DNA of 64,000 nucleotides. It comes from Bacteroidota bacterium. Its GTDB lineage: Bacteria > Bacteroidota > Ignavibacteria > OLB7. Below, one piece after another: positions 28,501 to 36,984 of this stretch. The translations under genes were made by a program, and so were the position numbers. A model generated the notes under the pieces. That model made no database searches, was not told the DNA's origin, and worked only from the letters and a program-made list of their open reading frames with translations. The stretch spans positions 207,635 through 271,634 of the forward strand of contig JAFDZV010000036.1 of assembly GCA_018266795.1 (NCBI GenBank). The letters are read 5' to 3'. The first letter of the stretch is position 1, and every line of letters begins with the position of its first letter.

Positions 28501-31500
28501 CCTGGACTACGGATTCCCCGAGCAGTTCGACAACGGCAACAAGTACTTCGTGCTGGCAACGTTCTCCTGCCAGACCGGTGCGTTCGCGGAGCCCACGTCG
28601 CCCGTGCGGAACGAGCGCTTCGTTACCTATCCGGGGCGCGGCGCGATTGCTGCGATCGGCGGCACCAGCTTCTCCTTCTCCGATTTCGATACCCCCTTCC
28701 AGCAGCAGCTGCACAGCCGCATATGCGACGAGGCGTCGTTCATCACACCGCCCGATACGGCGTTCGGCGCACTTCATCGCGAGCGTTCGCTTGGCCTGAT
28801 CTTCGCGAATGCGAAGTACGAGGGATACTTCCGGGGATTCGGCGCAGGGTGGGAGCTCTCGCTGGTGGGCGTTCGTGCGCGCAACAACCTGTTGATGTAC
28901 AACCTCCTGGCCGATCCCGCGATGAAGCTCGCCGTGCGCGACGATGCGGAGTTTGCCTTTGCGGATGTGAGCGCCGCAAATACGCGCGGGGTTGATCCAA
29001 TCCCCGGCGACAGCAGCGTCTTCGTGCGCGCGCGTGTGTGGAACTATGGAGTGCCGGTGATTCCGGCCGGCGATTCGGTGATGCTTGTCGGCACCATCAC
29101 GGACCACACCCGCCAGTCACTGCGCGACACGCTCTTCGTCAAGGACCTCCAGCGTTATGCGGACGTTGTCTTCACGCTTCCACTCGGCAAGGATCCGGGC
29201 GAATACACCATCCGTCTGCAGATCGATCCCGCGCAGAGCATCCCGGAGCACTATCGGCCGGATGACGATACATCGTTCACGATCCGCGTGCGCGGCAATC
29301 AGGTGCTTCCGATCGAACCGGTGCCGTACGGCCGTGTTGCCGGCTACGACAACGTGGCCATCCATCTGCTCAACCCGCCATCCGGTGGCGGCGCCGTCAT
29401 CGAACTCGATACGGTTCCCACGTTCGCCTCGCCGGACCGCATCACCAGTCTGACAACGGGGACGGTGAGCGTCACGGAGCTTACCACAACCTGGACGTTC
29501 TCGATCCCCGCGAAGCTTCGTGCCGCGCGGCGATTCTGGTGGCGGGCGATCGCCACCTCCGGCGATACTGCAACGGCGCGGCTCTTCCCGTTGGAGGAGA
29601 CGTTCACCGTTGAACCCTCCGCAGCAGCCGAATATCTGATTGGCGGTGCGGGGCAGATGAACCGCGGTGTGATAACGAACCTTGTGAACGATTCCTCCGG
29701 CGTGGGCCCGGGTTCGCGGCCGGTGCTGATCACGATGAAGGTGCTGGGCCAGAGCGCCTACGACACAACGCTTCCCGCCGATCCGGGACAGCAGAACTTC
29801 GTGGACCGGAACTTCGCAACCATCTTCGTGGACGGAAAGGATTACAACCGGCCGGCGTACGACGGCATCAACGTGCTGGTGCTGCGGGATGCCCTGCCGG
29901 TTGGCGACCGCCTGGCCTTCGCGCTCTATCGACAGGACGGGGCCGAGAACTTCATTCACTTCACCGACACGTTGAGCGCGGGACTTCGCGTGCTCCTCTG
30001 GACCAATGGCGCCTCGTTCGACTTCACGTTCAATGGCGACTCCACGCGTGCGGCATTGCGTGCGCTCGGCGTGAGCGATACCGTTGCGGCCGGTGTTGGC
30101 AGGGAGGACAGTTATGCGCTGATGGGAGGGAAGGGGCTCGTTCCCCGCGAGGCCTGGGTGCGCGCCGCGCCGCTGCGTGGTCAGGGAGTGCGGCCGCCCT
30201 ACTACGCCAGTCTGGCGACGTCGTTGGTAGCGCCGTCGGGAGCCGGGTCGATCGTGTTGCCCGTGGCGGGACCTGCCACGGCATGGCGCAGCGTACGGTT
30301 CGATCGCACCGCCGCCAGCCTGCTCGCGGTAACGGTGTTCGGTGTGCGGCGCGATGGCACCGTGGACTCGCTCTTCTCCGTCGCCGATGCGAACACGGTG
30401 GACCTTCGCTCCGTTGACGTGCGTTTGCATCCGCGCATCGAACTGCGCGCTGCATTCCCCGGCGACTCCACGCTTCGTCTTCGTTCGGTGGCGTTGGATT
30501 ACGACCCTTCGCCCGAACTGGCAATTGTTCCATCCACGCTTCACATGCAGGCGGACTCCGTGATGCAGGGGGACGTTGCTCAACTGAACGGAACCATCGT
30601 GAATCTCTCGCGGACCCGTGCGGCCACGCAGGTGATATCGCGCCTGGTGTTGCAGGAGGATACGCGCCGTACCGTTGTCGATACGCTCGTGATACCAACG
30701 CTGGCGCCGCTCGATTCGGTGCGCCATGCGTTCACCATCGCAACGGACCGGCTTACCGGTGACCGCGCATTCCTGTTGCAGGCGAATCCGGACGATCTCC
30801 CCGCGGAGCCCTATCGCCAGAACAACGAGCTGCGGGCCGCGCTCAGGATCGGTCTGGATGTGAACAAGCCGACGATTGCGATCTATGCGGACAACAGCCG
30901 GCTGATGCCGGGCGATTTCACGGCGCCACGTCCGGAGTTCGAGATCCGTGTGAACGACAATTCGCGGTTGAAGCTGAATGACTCCTCCGCAGTGCGCATA
31001 ATTCTGGACAACGACGTGGTGACGCTTGCCACCGGTGCCATGTGGCGGCCGGCGACCGGTGAGGGGAACTACCGCGGCAGCTTCATCTACACGCCGCCGC
31101 AGCCGCTGGATACCGGCCGGCATGATATCCGCGTGTTCACGAGCGATGCCACCGGCAATGCCGATACCACGGACTTCATCCCGTTCTACGTGGAGCGCGA
31201 ACTTGCCGTGCGCGACGTCGTCAACTGGCCGAACCCGTTCGTGAACAAGACCACATTCACCTTCATGGTGGCGGGCGCTTCGGTACCGAAGTCCGGCGAG
31301 ATCGCGATCTACACGGTGACGGGACGAAAGGTGAAGACGATCAGGCTGGGAGGGACGGAGCTCAACATCGGCTTCAACCGCGTGGAGTGGGACGGGCTGG
31401 ATGACGATCACGACCGTCTTGCCAACGGCGTCTATCTCTACAAGGTGATGGTGGACGATGGGGAGCAGCGGCAGGAGGTGATCGAGAAGCTTGTGGTGAT

Positions 31501-31507
31501 GCGGTGA
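25544..31507 (+). CDS. Giant gingipain/PorU-type (C25) cysteine protease with a T9SS sorting domain
   Basis: 1987 residues from ATG 25544, chosen because a signal peptide follows (KFLLALFTAGTALLLCRPEA, then CAQ). Residues ~1-430 are a beta-rich N-terminal region resembling PorU. The C25 peptidase domain spans ~750-1090 with GYVLLFGDASWDP, WVNFVGHGAIDVAD (catalytic His979) and VLATFSCQTGAFAEP (catalytic Cys1009). About 800 further residues contain CARDB-like beta-sandwich modules. The last ~100 residues form a type A sorting domain (DVVNWPNPFVNKTTFTF, GVYLYKVMVDDGE). PorU is the T9SS sortase that removes sorting domains; it is normally 1100-1300 residues and has no sorting domain itself, so this could be a sortase variant or a secreted protease. 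Confidence 0.88.
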   Translation: MRSPAKFLLALFTAGTALLLCRPEACAQVRTGAASVSIVTSGDRGLTFDVRNLGVHAVGSDSTLVLLPNAPRFLSTGRSPKLPPLVFAAGIPFDATDLQVSIQPIVIDTVRLAHPAVIPGDPLPVVSLRGASVQRGLRTTAVIYQPARIEGRTAYVIRDARITLSWRGGASAKNGRPRSESPAMEEVARQTILNYDRARAWRTRPNAPGLLRASAWGMDRGVVMLAGHDGLYSASVADLTAAGAQGLSGTSVSGLRVTNRRTPVRFYVDDRNGNGLFDADDRLEFYAHRNPGEEQGFYYSDVTDTNAYLVTWNGGAGAGLLLESRSGTGSAPELQGYDSTLHIEQENVYFPGLTLSDFQGGDIATIHVSERVKNERFYWGRVDYPQQKILTFNCSPAYAPNSTVRFSVRMAGVSDTVHQPDFQLNGIDLGSRQVDHFSDTTFVFDIPTSYLLNGRNTLVIVPTVPDGNDQPTWGSVRADVIYYDYIELQGRWLPSTFNDDDPKVRIPFDASGPVRVALNGLHAPATHAASATGRTLVDSSQRGWLFRMTSRQFDQIALRQFPGFAAQLGDSMLLSPRDLGGIMLIEAGGSTGRALRSAFYNLYGVTQAARDQALADARSFLESVGDGNIVLAGFSVGGGEQGELPQELKDAFGALGAKSVLGNNFVSSWTFAARKGAPSTAVERYASLGDNNRGVSMDAFIPDPGGDAYRSVVTLSGVAGEEFQMGALHAPPLRNHAGDSLVSSANRADMLVITHPGFRPEAERLATHRAANPPVPGQFTVRVVDVNTIYDEFNDGVKSPLAIRRFLQYADSAWTSPTPGYVLLFGDASWDPQQRLPGSTMRDFVPTMGIPSTDYLYTVAFGDTLDQIWQQVIGRLPVTSDADARAVVDKIVEYDSLPPAYWNKRFVYLAGGSSTSEVESHRLENENLADGYVLAPPFLGDTAMIYRTSDNLALPDAKDAPWAQREINKGALWVNFVGHGAIDVADLDYGFPEQFDNGNKYFVLATFSCQTGAFAEPTSPVRNERFVTYPGRGAIAAIGGTSFSFSDFDTPFQQQLHSRICDEASFITPPDTAFGALHRERSLGLIFANAKYEGYFRGFGAGWELSLVGVRARNNLLMYNLLADPAMKLAVRDDAEFAFADVSAANTRGVDPIPGDSSVFVRARVWNYGVPVIPAGDSVMLVGTITDHTRQSLRDTLFVKDLQRYADVVFTLPLGKDPGEYTIRLQIDPAQSIPEHYRPDDDTSFTIRVRGNQVLPIEPVPYGRVAGYDNVAIHLLNPPSGGGAVIELDTVPTFASPDRITSLTTGTVSVTELTTTWTFSIPAKLRAARRFWWRAIATSGDTATARLFPLEETFTVEPSAAAEYLIGGAGQMNRGVITNLVNDSSGVGPGSRPVLITMKVLGQSAYDTTLPADPGQQNFVDRNFATIFVDGKDYNRPAYDGINVLVLRDALPVGDRLAFALYRQDGAENFIHFTDTLSAGLRVLLWTNGASFDFTFNGDSTRAALRALGVSDTVAAGVGREDSYALMGGKGLVPREAWVRAAPLRGQGVRPPYYASLATSLVAPSGAGSIVLPVAGPATAWRSVRFDRTAASLLAVTVFGVRRDGTVDSLFSVADANTVDLRSVDVRLHPRIELRAAFPGDSTLRLRSVALDYDPSPELAIVPSTLHMQADSVMQGDVAQLNGTIVNLSRTRAATQVISRLVLQEDTRRTVVDTLVIPTLAPLDSVRHAFTIATDRLTGDRAFLLQANPDDLPAEPYRQNNELRAALRIGLDVNKPTIAIYADNSRLMPGDFTAPRPEFEIRVNDNSRLKLNDSSAVRIILDNDVVTLATGAMWRPATGEGNYRGSFIYTPPQPLDTGRHDIRVFTSDATGNADTTDFIPFYVERELAVRDVVNWPNPFVNKTTFTFMVAGASVPKSGEIAIYTVTGRKVKTIRLGGTELNIGFNRVEWDGLDDDHDRLANGVYLYKVMVDDGEQRQEVIEKLVVMR

Positions 31508-31547
31508 GCGTGGTTTCGCCCATGCACGCGCATGGCGCTTCATGAAC

Positions 31548-31575
31548 GTTGTCGCGGAGACGCCTCCGCGACAAC
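31548..31575. terminator. Perfect 12-bp hairpin between convergent genes
   Basis: gttgtcgcggag and ctccgcgacaac enclose the 4-nt loop acgc. There is no T run on either side, so it is terminator-like by position (40 nt after the C25 protease gene, before the convergent membrane-protein gene) but not a classical intrinsic terminator. Confidence 0.5.
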
Positions 31576-31628
31576 GCATCGTACTACGCTCCTGTTCGGC
31601 CGTTGAGCAGCCGTCGGGTTTCCGGCAA

Positions 31629-32003
31629 TCAGGTGGACTTCGGAGTTACCCACACAACGCTCGAGTGGTCCAGAAGAATCCGAACGAACTTCGCGGAGGC
31701 CTCGTGCGGGTTGTAATAGACAACAAGCATGGCCCGCCCCTTGCGCGGTTCGAAGTCGCGGTAACTCACGGCCGTGATGCCGCGGATCGACCTCAGGTGC
31801 AGGCAGTAATCCACCAGCATGCCTTCGTCGGAGATTCCGGAGAAGTTGTAGCAGAGATAGGGGGATGCCGACGCGTAATCATCGGAGCCGGCCGACACAT
31901 AGCTTCCAACAGCGAATGCAATGCCGCATGCGGCAAGCAGGTTGATGGCGGCGAGCCCGATTCGCCATGCCATCCGCGCACGAAGTTCAGGGGTGCTGTT
32001 CAT
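31629..32003 (-). CDS. Small membrane protein of unknown function
   Basis: 124 residues. One N-terminal hydrophobic helix (~12-33, IGLAAINLLAACGIAFAVGS) is followed by a soluble domain. Its pattern (MLVDYCLHLRSIRGITAVSY, GRAMLVVYYNP, SAKFVRILLDH) suggests a ferredoxin-like beta-alpha-beta fold similar to heavy-metal-associated domains, but without the CxxC metal motif. No family is recognised. It lies downstream of the beta-CASP and NUDIX genes on the same strand, with a ~190-nt gap, so it may or may not be cotranscribed with them. Confidence 0.6.
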   Translation of the reverse strand: MNSTPELRARMAWRIGLAAINLLAACGIAFAVGSYVSAGSDDYASASPYLCYNFSGISDEGMLVDYCLHLRSIRGITAVSYRDFEPRKGRAMLVVYYNPHEASAKFVRILLDHSSVVWVTPKST

Positions 32004-32197
32004 CGCGGCCCTTCCATCATGTAATCATCGACAGTATCATCGCAACTGCTTTCACGCGATCGCACCGTAACTACGCGAGGTCCGGCGTTGAGATGCAAGC
32101 CAATTTGGCGCGTGCCGGGCGGGCCATCTTCACGGCTCCGTTGGCGTTCACGTACTGGCGGTGCACAGAGAGCCGGCAGTCTGTAGTGAGCATGCCG

Positions 32198-32614
32198 TCA
32201 CGGGCAGCCCACCACCATCTCGCCCCGTGCCAGCATGGTACAGAGCTCCACGTTCCCCGCGAGAATGTCGAACGTCGTCAGCATTGCCGGCTCAACCCAT
32301 TGGATATCGGCGAACCCCATGTTGGCGACCGCACCGCTCCATTGCGTGATACTGAAGTAAGCGACGGCGAAGAGCCCTCCGTCAGTGTAGTGCGATATCG
32401 TGTTGTGAAGCATCGGGCCTATCTCCGCCTCGATGCCGAGCTCCTCGTGCAGCTCGCGCACAAGCGCCTCGGCTGTACTCTCCCCGGGCTCAACCTTCCC
32501 GCCGGGAAATTCCCAATGCAGCGCGTACGATTTGCCTGCCGGTCGCTGGCAGAGAAGGATGCGGCCGTCGTCGCTGCAGAGCAGCCCTACCACTACGGCT
32601 ATCGGTGCGTTCAT
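32198..32614 (-). CDS. NUDIX hydrolase, MutT-like
   Basis: 138 residues. A magnesium-dependent hydrolase of nucleoside diphosphate-X compounds. The full NUDIX box GX5EX7REUXEEXGU is visible: GGKVEPGESTAEALVREL followed by HEELGI. The N-terminal AVVVGLLCSDDGRILLCQRP and HWEFPGGKVE resemble MutT/8-oxo-dGTP diphosphatases that clean the nucleotide pool, but other substrates are possible. Its ATG overlaps the stop of the upstream beta-CASP gene (ATGA at 32611-32614), so the two are translationally coupled. Confidence 0.88.
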   Translation of the reverse strand: MNAPIAVVVGLLCSDDGRILLCQRPAGKSYALHWEFPGGKVEPGESTAEALVRELHEELGIEAEIGPMLHNTISHYTDGGLFAVAYFSITQWSGAVANMGFADIQWVEPAMLTTFDILAGNVELCTMLARGEMVVGCP

Positions 32615-34011
32615 AGAGTTGCCTTCATGAACTTCTGGGGTGCGATCACCGATGCAAAACCGGCTGCAACAAGATCGTCACGCAGGGGCTCCTGCGCCGG
32701 ATGTTCGCCATGCACCAGGTAGATGCTCTGCATGCGCTCGCGGTTGAATTGCTTCAGGTATGCCATCAGTTCACCGTGGTCCGCATGGGCCGAGAGTCCG
32801 TTGATCGTCTTCACCTGGGCGTTCAGTTTGTATTCGCCCCCCCAGATCCGGACGTACTCCCTGTGCTCCACAATGCGCCTTCCGAGCGTATGCTCTGCCT
32901 GAAATCCTACCACCAGGATGGTGTTGCGCGAATCCTCGATGCCGTTCATCAGGTGATGCACCACGCGCCCGGCCTCCATCATGCCCGATGCCGAAATGAT
33001 CACGCATGGCTCCGGCCGGTTGTTCAGTGCCTTCGACTCCTCCACGTCACGAACGTAGTGGAGCGTTGTAAAGCCGAACGGATCGGGATCGGTCTTGAGC
33101 AGCGTCGCCACGCTCTCGTTGAAGCACTCCGGATGTTGGCGGAAAATCTCCGTCGCGTCCGTTGCCAGCGGCGAGTCCACGTAGATCGGCAGCCGCGGCA
33201 GCTCGCCGTTTTCGAACATTACGTTGAGCAGGTAGACGATGTCCTGCGTACGGCCCACGGCAAATGCCGGTACGATCAGCTTGCCCCCTCTGGACATCGT
33301 CTCGACGATCGTTTCCTTCAGCATCCGCTGAAGGTCCGGATAGCTCTGATGCGTTCTTCCGCCGTACGTGCTCTCGCATATCAGGCAGTCCACGTCGCCA
33401 ACGAACTCCGGGTCGCGCAGGATAGGCCGGTTCGGCCTGCCGAGATCGCCGGTGAAGCAAAGCCGCATCGTCTGTCCGGATGAGCGCTTCACATCCAGCA
33501 CTACGAGGGCGGAGCCGAGAATATGGCCGGCGTCGTAGAACGTGCATCGCACGTCCTCCGTGACGTCGAACGATTCGTGATAGTCATATCCGTGGATATG
33601 CTCCATCACACGCGTGGCGTGGTCCACGGTGTAGATCGGCTCGTAGGCGTGCCTGTCGTGTCGCCGAAGGAAGTCCGCATCGGATTCCTGGATGTGTGCG
33701 GAGTCCGGGAGCATGATCGAACAGAGATCGCGCGTAGCATGCGTTGCATGGATCGTACCCCGGAACCTCTCGCCTCGCGAGCCCTTCACCAGCGAGGGGA
33801 GATTGCCGGAGTGATCGATATGTGCATGCGAGAGCACAACCGCATCCAGCTCCGCCGGATCGAACGGGAGCTCGCTGTTGATCCGGTACGCCTCCTCACG
33901 GCGGCCCTGATATAGCCCGCAATCCAACAGTATGCGATTGCCTGCGTCAGTGGTCAACAGATGCATGGAGCCGGTAACCGTCCTGGCCGCTCCAAGAAAC
34001 TCGATGGTCAT
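32611..34011 (-). CDS. Metallo-beta-lactamase/beta-CASP nuclease (CPSF/YSH1-like RNA-specificity domain)
   Basis: 466 residues. A zinc-dependent endo- or exoribonuclease of the beta-CASP group. The MBL motif HxHxDH appears as LSHAHIDHSGNLPSL, with LCFTGDLGR later. The beta-CASP part contains VIISASGMMEAGRVVHHLMN, and the C-terminal RNA-specificity (RMMBL) region has NGLSAHADHGELMAYL and YLVHGE. The arrangement matches the single-chain bacterial homologues of CPSF73 rather than RNase J, whose extra C-terminal domain is absent. It probably acts in RNA processing or turnover. Coupled to the NUDIX gene downstream. Confidence 0.92.
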   Translation of the reverse strand: MTIEFLGAARTVTGSMHLLTTDAGNRILLDCGLYQGRREEAYRINSELPFDPAELDAVVLSHAHIDHSGNLPSLVKGSRGERFRGTIHATHATRDLCSIMLPDSAHIQESDADFLRRHDRHAYEPIYTVDHATRVMEHIHGYDYHESFDVTEDVRCTFYDAGHILGSALVVLDVKRSSGQTMRLCFTGDLGRPNRPILRDPEFVGDVDCLICESTYGGRTHQSYPDLQRMLKETIVETMSRGGKLIVPAFAVGRTQDIVYLLNVMFENGELPRLPIYVDSPLATDATEIFRQHPECFNESVATLLKTDPDPFGFTTLHYVRDVEESKALNNRPEPCVIISASGMMEAGRVVHHLMNGIEDSRNTILVVGFQAEHTLGRRIVEHREYVRIWGGEYKLNAQVKTINGLSAHADHGELMAYLKQFNRERMQSIYLVHGEHPAQEPLRDDLVAAGFASVIAPQKFMKATL

Positions 34012-34158
34012 GCGTCCTAGTTCAGGTAAAGTGATGATGCCGTAACCTGGCGTTCAGTAAGTGTCGGAAGTTAAAATTTTTCTCGGACGAGGATTGCATC
34101 AGGGGCGGCCGGATGGTTACATTGCGGCGAATGTTTCAACCAGAAGTTGAAGCGCGTC

Positions 34159-34230
34159 GCGGGAGTAATTCAGTGGTAGAATGCAAGCTTCCCAAGCTTG
34201 ACGTCGCGGGTTCGAACCCCGTCTCCCGCT
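34159..34230 (+). tRNA. tRNA-Gly (CCC anticodon)
   Basis: A 72-nt cloverleaf: acceptor GCGGGAG/CTCCCGC, D arm ATTC/GAAT, anticodon arm CAAGC-TTCCCAA-GCTTG (anticodon CCC), five-base variable loop, T arm GCGGG-TTCGAAC-CCCGT with one wobble pair, discriminator T. CCA is not encoded. A TACATTGC box at 34118-34125, about 34 nt upstream, resembles the promoter box seen elsewhere in the window. Confidence 0.95.
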
Positions 34231-34604
34231 CTCATCCGGTCAATACACCCACGGTCAACTGCCTGGCCGTCCACCCCCGACAACCCGGCGAGTCCCTCTC
34301 ACATACGTGCTCCTGCTTGAGCATACTGCTATCAACTGTCAACGCAACCGAATCGCATTCATCGTAGCGATTCACATCCGTTGTTTACTCAACGTGGTAT
34401 CATAATCGTTCCAACGTCGCGGCGCACGATGCGGGCCCGGCGGGACGATGCCCGTAGAATGAATGCAGCATCGATCGCAGAGTTCACTCTCTCCGCCGAG
34501 CGATTCGGCAGGAGGGAGGTCCTGCTTCAACGACTTGCTGCTGGTGAACGGATCGTTATCTGCACAGGTATCTGGGGACACAACAATCAACGGGAGATTG
34601 CGCC
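34231..34604. other. Intergenic region between tRNA-Gly and the GIY-YIG gene
   Basis: Short open frames exist here, but none shows a recognisable domain, ribosome binding site or composition that would support a gene. I see no inverted repeats or attachment-site duplication of the tRNA 3' end. Confidence 0.4.
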
Positions 34605-34880
34605 ATGTCGTCCTATGTGTATGTTCTGAAGAGTGCCGCAACCGGCCAGCACTATATCGGATCCACGAATAACCTGGAGCGCAGGATAACCGAATACAAT
34701 CGGCTATCTCCCAGGGCAGCTGGTGCCGGTGATACGTGGGAATGTGTCTACGTCGAGGTCTGCGACGATCTCGATGCTGCACGGACGCGCGAGCGATATC
34801 TGAAGAGTATCGACGGTGTGGACGAGAAGATCACTATCCTGTATCCGATCCCGTCGCGCCGCAGATTCGGACGGCGATAG
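34605..34880 (+). CDS. GIY-YIG domain protein (UvrC-like single-domain nuclease)
   Basis: 91 residues, essentially a single GIY-YIG domain. YVYVLKSAATGQHYIGSTNN carries the two signature strands, followed by the LERRITEYN helix with the conserved arginine and later an AARTRERYLKS segment. A gggag ribosome binding site precedes the ATG at 34605. Stand-alone proteins of this type are common in Bacteroidota and act, or are thought to act, on DNA; no target is known. It lies 375 nt downstream of a tRNA gene, a frequent site of integration, but no mobile-element hallmark is visible. Confidence 0.85.
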   Translation: MSSYVYVLKSAATGQHYIGSTNNLERRITEYNRLSPRAAGAGDTWECVYVEVCDDLDAARTRERYLKSIDGVDEKITILYPIPSRRRFGRR

Positions 34881-34931
34881 ACGCGCGCTTCGTGAGCCGG
34901 AAGCTCCGGCAGGCGCGTTTGATGATTGATG

Positions 34932-34964
34932 CTCCCCGGGCGGCTGCGGCTTTCCGGGGAGTTT
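34932..34964 (+). terminator. Terminator-like hairpin after the GIY-YIG gene
   Basis: The stem ctccccgg/ccggggag encloses a 14-nt loop and is followed by tttcg. It lies 52 nt after the stop. Confidence 0.5.
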
Positions 34965-35116
34965 CGTAGCAGGCTGTTGCGGCGGCGCGCTGTGCAGTGC
35001 ATTGCGACGATGTGCGGACTTCTACCTCCAGGCACGGACCGGCCGTGGCGGGAAGGGACGCTGACTGGAGGAGTCAATTGGAGATCGATTGATACCCGTC
35101 CGCGCAGCGGCTGCTC

Positions 35117-35124
35117 GTTATATT
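35117..35124 (+). promoter_or_regulatory. Promoter-like box TATATTCG upstream of thyX
   Basis: It lies about 150 nt before the thyX start at 35273, in a ~390-nt gap (34881-35272) that otherwise holds only the preceding hairpin and an imperfect inverted repeat around 35160-35232. Confidence 0.35.
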
Positions 35125-35272
35125 CGTGCGCCGGCTGAGAGCATGCGCCGAATCGTCCAGCATCCTTCCCGGCCAACCTGCGATCCGCACCAGATCGCCC
35201 GCGTCCCGCTCGGCAGGCGGGAAGGCGGATGCCGATTGCCTTTGAATGGACTCGTAACCCCAGCATAGATTC

Positions 35273-36856
35273 GTGACAACCCCTCTCGTAGATCAGCAGC
35301 GATTTCTCTCGCCGGCACCGCGCGTCCGGCTGGAGAAGGCCTTCGATACGCCGTTCAAGAACGTTGTTGCCACCGCCCGCACCTGCTATTCCGGCAAGGG
35401 CATCGTTTCGGATGATGTGGTACAGCTGGAGATGTTTCCCGAGAGCCGCGACACGCAGATCGTGCGCGGTATCTACGAGGCCGGGCATCACACCACGTTC
35501 CAGCACGCCCAGTTCCAGTTTACACTGGACAATGTCTCCAGACATTTTCTCTGGTCGTTCCTTCATCAGCATCCGTTCTACAACTCGGAGCAGGTCTCGC
35601 AGCGCTACGTTACCGTGAAGCCGGGGATGGTGGCCGTGCCCCCCATGGAGGGTGCGGCGCTGGAACTCTATACCGCCACGGTGGAGTATCAGCACGCCTC
35701 CTACAAGGAACTGATTGCACTCCTCGGTGAGCCCGCCGCCGCCGCCTACTACCGGCGCTTTCCATACCGGGCGAAGTATCCGGAGAAGTACGCGAAGGAT
35801 GTCCGGAAGAAGGCTCAGGAGATTGCGCGCTACGTGCTCCCGGTGGGGACGTTCGCCTATCTGTATCACACCATCTCCGGTCTGACGCTTCTGCGCTACT
35901 GGCGGCTGAGCGAGATATTCGATACGCCGCTCGAGCAGCGGATCGTGATAGGAGAGATGGTGCGCGAGATGCTGCGGCACGACCCCAACTATCGCATCGT
36001 TCTGGAGGACCCGATCGCGCTGGAGGAGACTCCGGAGTATCGCCTGTTCATGGAGTATCACGGAACTGCGACTCCCTCCGGTGCCTTCGCCGATCGGTTC
36101 GATGCCGGGCTGCTGGGATATACGTCGCGACTGGTGGATTACAAGGTGAACGCGGAGGCTGTGCTTGCGGAGTCGGTGCGTGAAGTGCTTGGCCTGCTTC
36201 CCGAGCAGATGAGCGACGACGATGCCATCGAGCTTGCCCTGAACCCTGCGCAGAACACGATCCTCGGGCAGAACCTTACCCTGACCACGCATGCGAAGAT
36301 CACCCGTGCGCTGCATCATCCGCACTACACGTTCCGCCGCAAGCTTTCGCACACGGCTGACTCGCAGGATCAGCGGCATCGCATGACGCCTGCCTCGCGC
36401 CCGATTCTGGCCGCTCAGCTCTCTGACGATCCGGACTTCATCACCCCGGAAATCATCACGCACAGCGGTGCGGTGCATGCGAAGTACGTGGAGGTGATGG
36501 AGCGCTCCTGGGAGGCAGTGTCGCGTTTGAAACGGATGGGAGTCTCATCGGAGTTCGCGCATTACCTACTCCCGAATGCAGTCTCCGTTCGCTTCACCGA
36601 GAGCAGCGACCTGTTGAACCTGCATCACAAGCACAAGATGCGCCTCTGCTACAATGCGCAGGAGGAGATATGGCGCGCATCCGTGGACGAGGCGCGCCAG
36701 GTTCGCGAAGTGCATCCCCGCATCGGCCGCTGGCTGTTGCCGCCGTGCAGCGTACGCAATCTTGCCGGCACGCGCCCGATCTGTCCGGAGGGGGAGCGCT
36801 TCTGTGGCGAGAAGGTCTGGAAGATCGATCTCAGCCGCTACGAGCGAATCATCTGA
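35273..36856 (+). CDS. thyX: Flavin-dependent thymidylate synthase (ThyX), long double-domain form
   Basis: 527 residues, about twice a classical ThyX (220-250). It makes dTMP from dUMP using FAD and methylene-tetrahydrofolate. The first half carries the family pattern: GHHTTFQHAQFQFTLDNVSR, then YNSEQVSQRYV corresponding to the ThyX motif. The second half repeats the fold (VRFTESSDLLNLHHKHKMRL, CYNAQEEIW). Several canonical motif residues differ between halves, so one half may be catalytic and the other structural. GTG start at 35273 without a clear ribosome binding site. Convergent with the gene at 36985. Confidence 0.82.
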   Translation: MTTPLVDQQRFLSPAPRVRLEKAFDTPFKNVVATARTCYSGKGIVSDDVVQLEMFPESRDTQIVRGIYEAGHHTTFQHAQFQFTLDNVSRHFLWSFLHQHPFYNSEQVSQRYVTVKPGMVAVPPMEGAALELYTATVEYQHASYKELIALLGEPAAAAYYRRFPYRAKYPEKYAKDVRKKAQEIARYVLPVGTFAYLYHTISGLTLLRYWRLSEIFDTPLEQRIVIGEMVREMLRHDPNYRIVLEDPIALEETPEYRLFMEYHGTATPSGAFADRFDAGLLGYTSRLVDYKVNAEAVLAESVREVLGLLPEQMSDDDAIELALNPAQNTILGQNLTLTTHAKITRALHHPHYTFRRKLSHTADSQDQRHRMTPASRPILAAQLSDDPDFITPEIITHSGAVHAKYVEVMERSWEAVSRLKRMGVSSEFAHYLLPNAVSVRFTESSDLLNLHHKHKMRLCYNAQEEIWRASVDEARQVREVHPRIGRWLLPPCSVRNLAGTRPICPEGERFCGEKVWKIDLSRYERII

Positions 36857-36907
36857 ACCATTGGTGATGGCATTGTCCGGTCCGTGGTGCCATGCATGGG
36901 AAAACGA

Positions 36908-36941
36908 GAGGGGCCGGCCACTGCATTGTGGCCGGCCCCTC
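36908..36941 (-). terminator. Strong rho-independent terminator for the gene at 36985
   Basis: A perfect 14-bp stem (gaggggccggccac/gtggccggcccctc) with a 6-nt loop. Read on the minus strand it is followed by tcgtttt, making it an intrinsic terminator for the gene ending at 36985. It probably also stops thyX transcription from the other side. Confidence 0.82.
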
Positions 36942-36984
36942 GACATTCATCGGGCCGGACAACCTGTCTCCGGCATCCCGAGGA

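Noticed and set aside
29117..31579. Very long minus-strand open frame opposite the C25 protease gene (also 27578-29107)
   Set aside because: Typical antisense open frame in GC-rich DNA. It has no domain, signal or start context, and the plus-strand protein is well supported.
34159..34880. Integrated mobile element at tRNA-Gly suggested by the adjacent GIY-YIG gene
   Set aside because: No integrase, no duplicated tRNA 3' end and no change in gene style; single-domain GIY-YIG proteins are common chromosomal genes.
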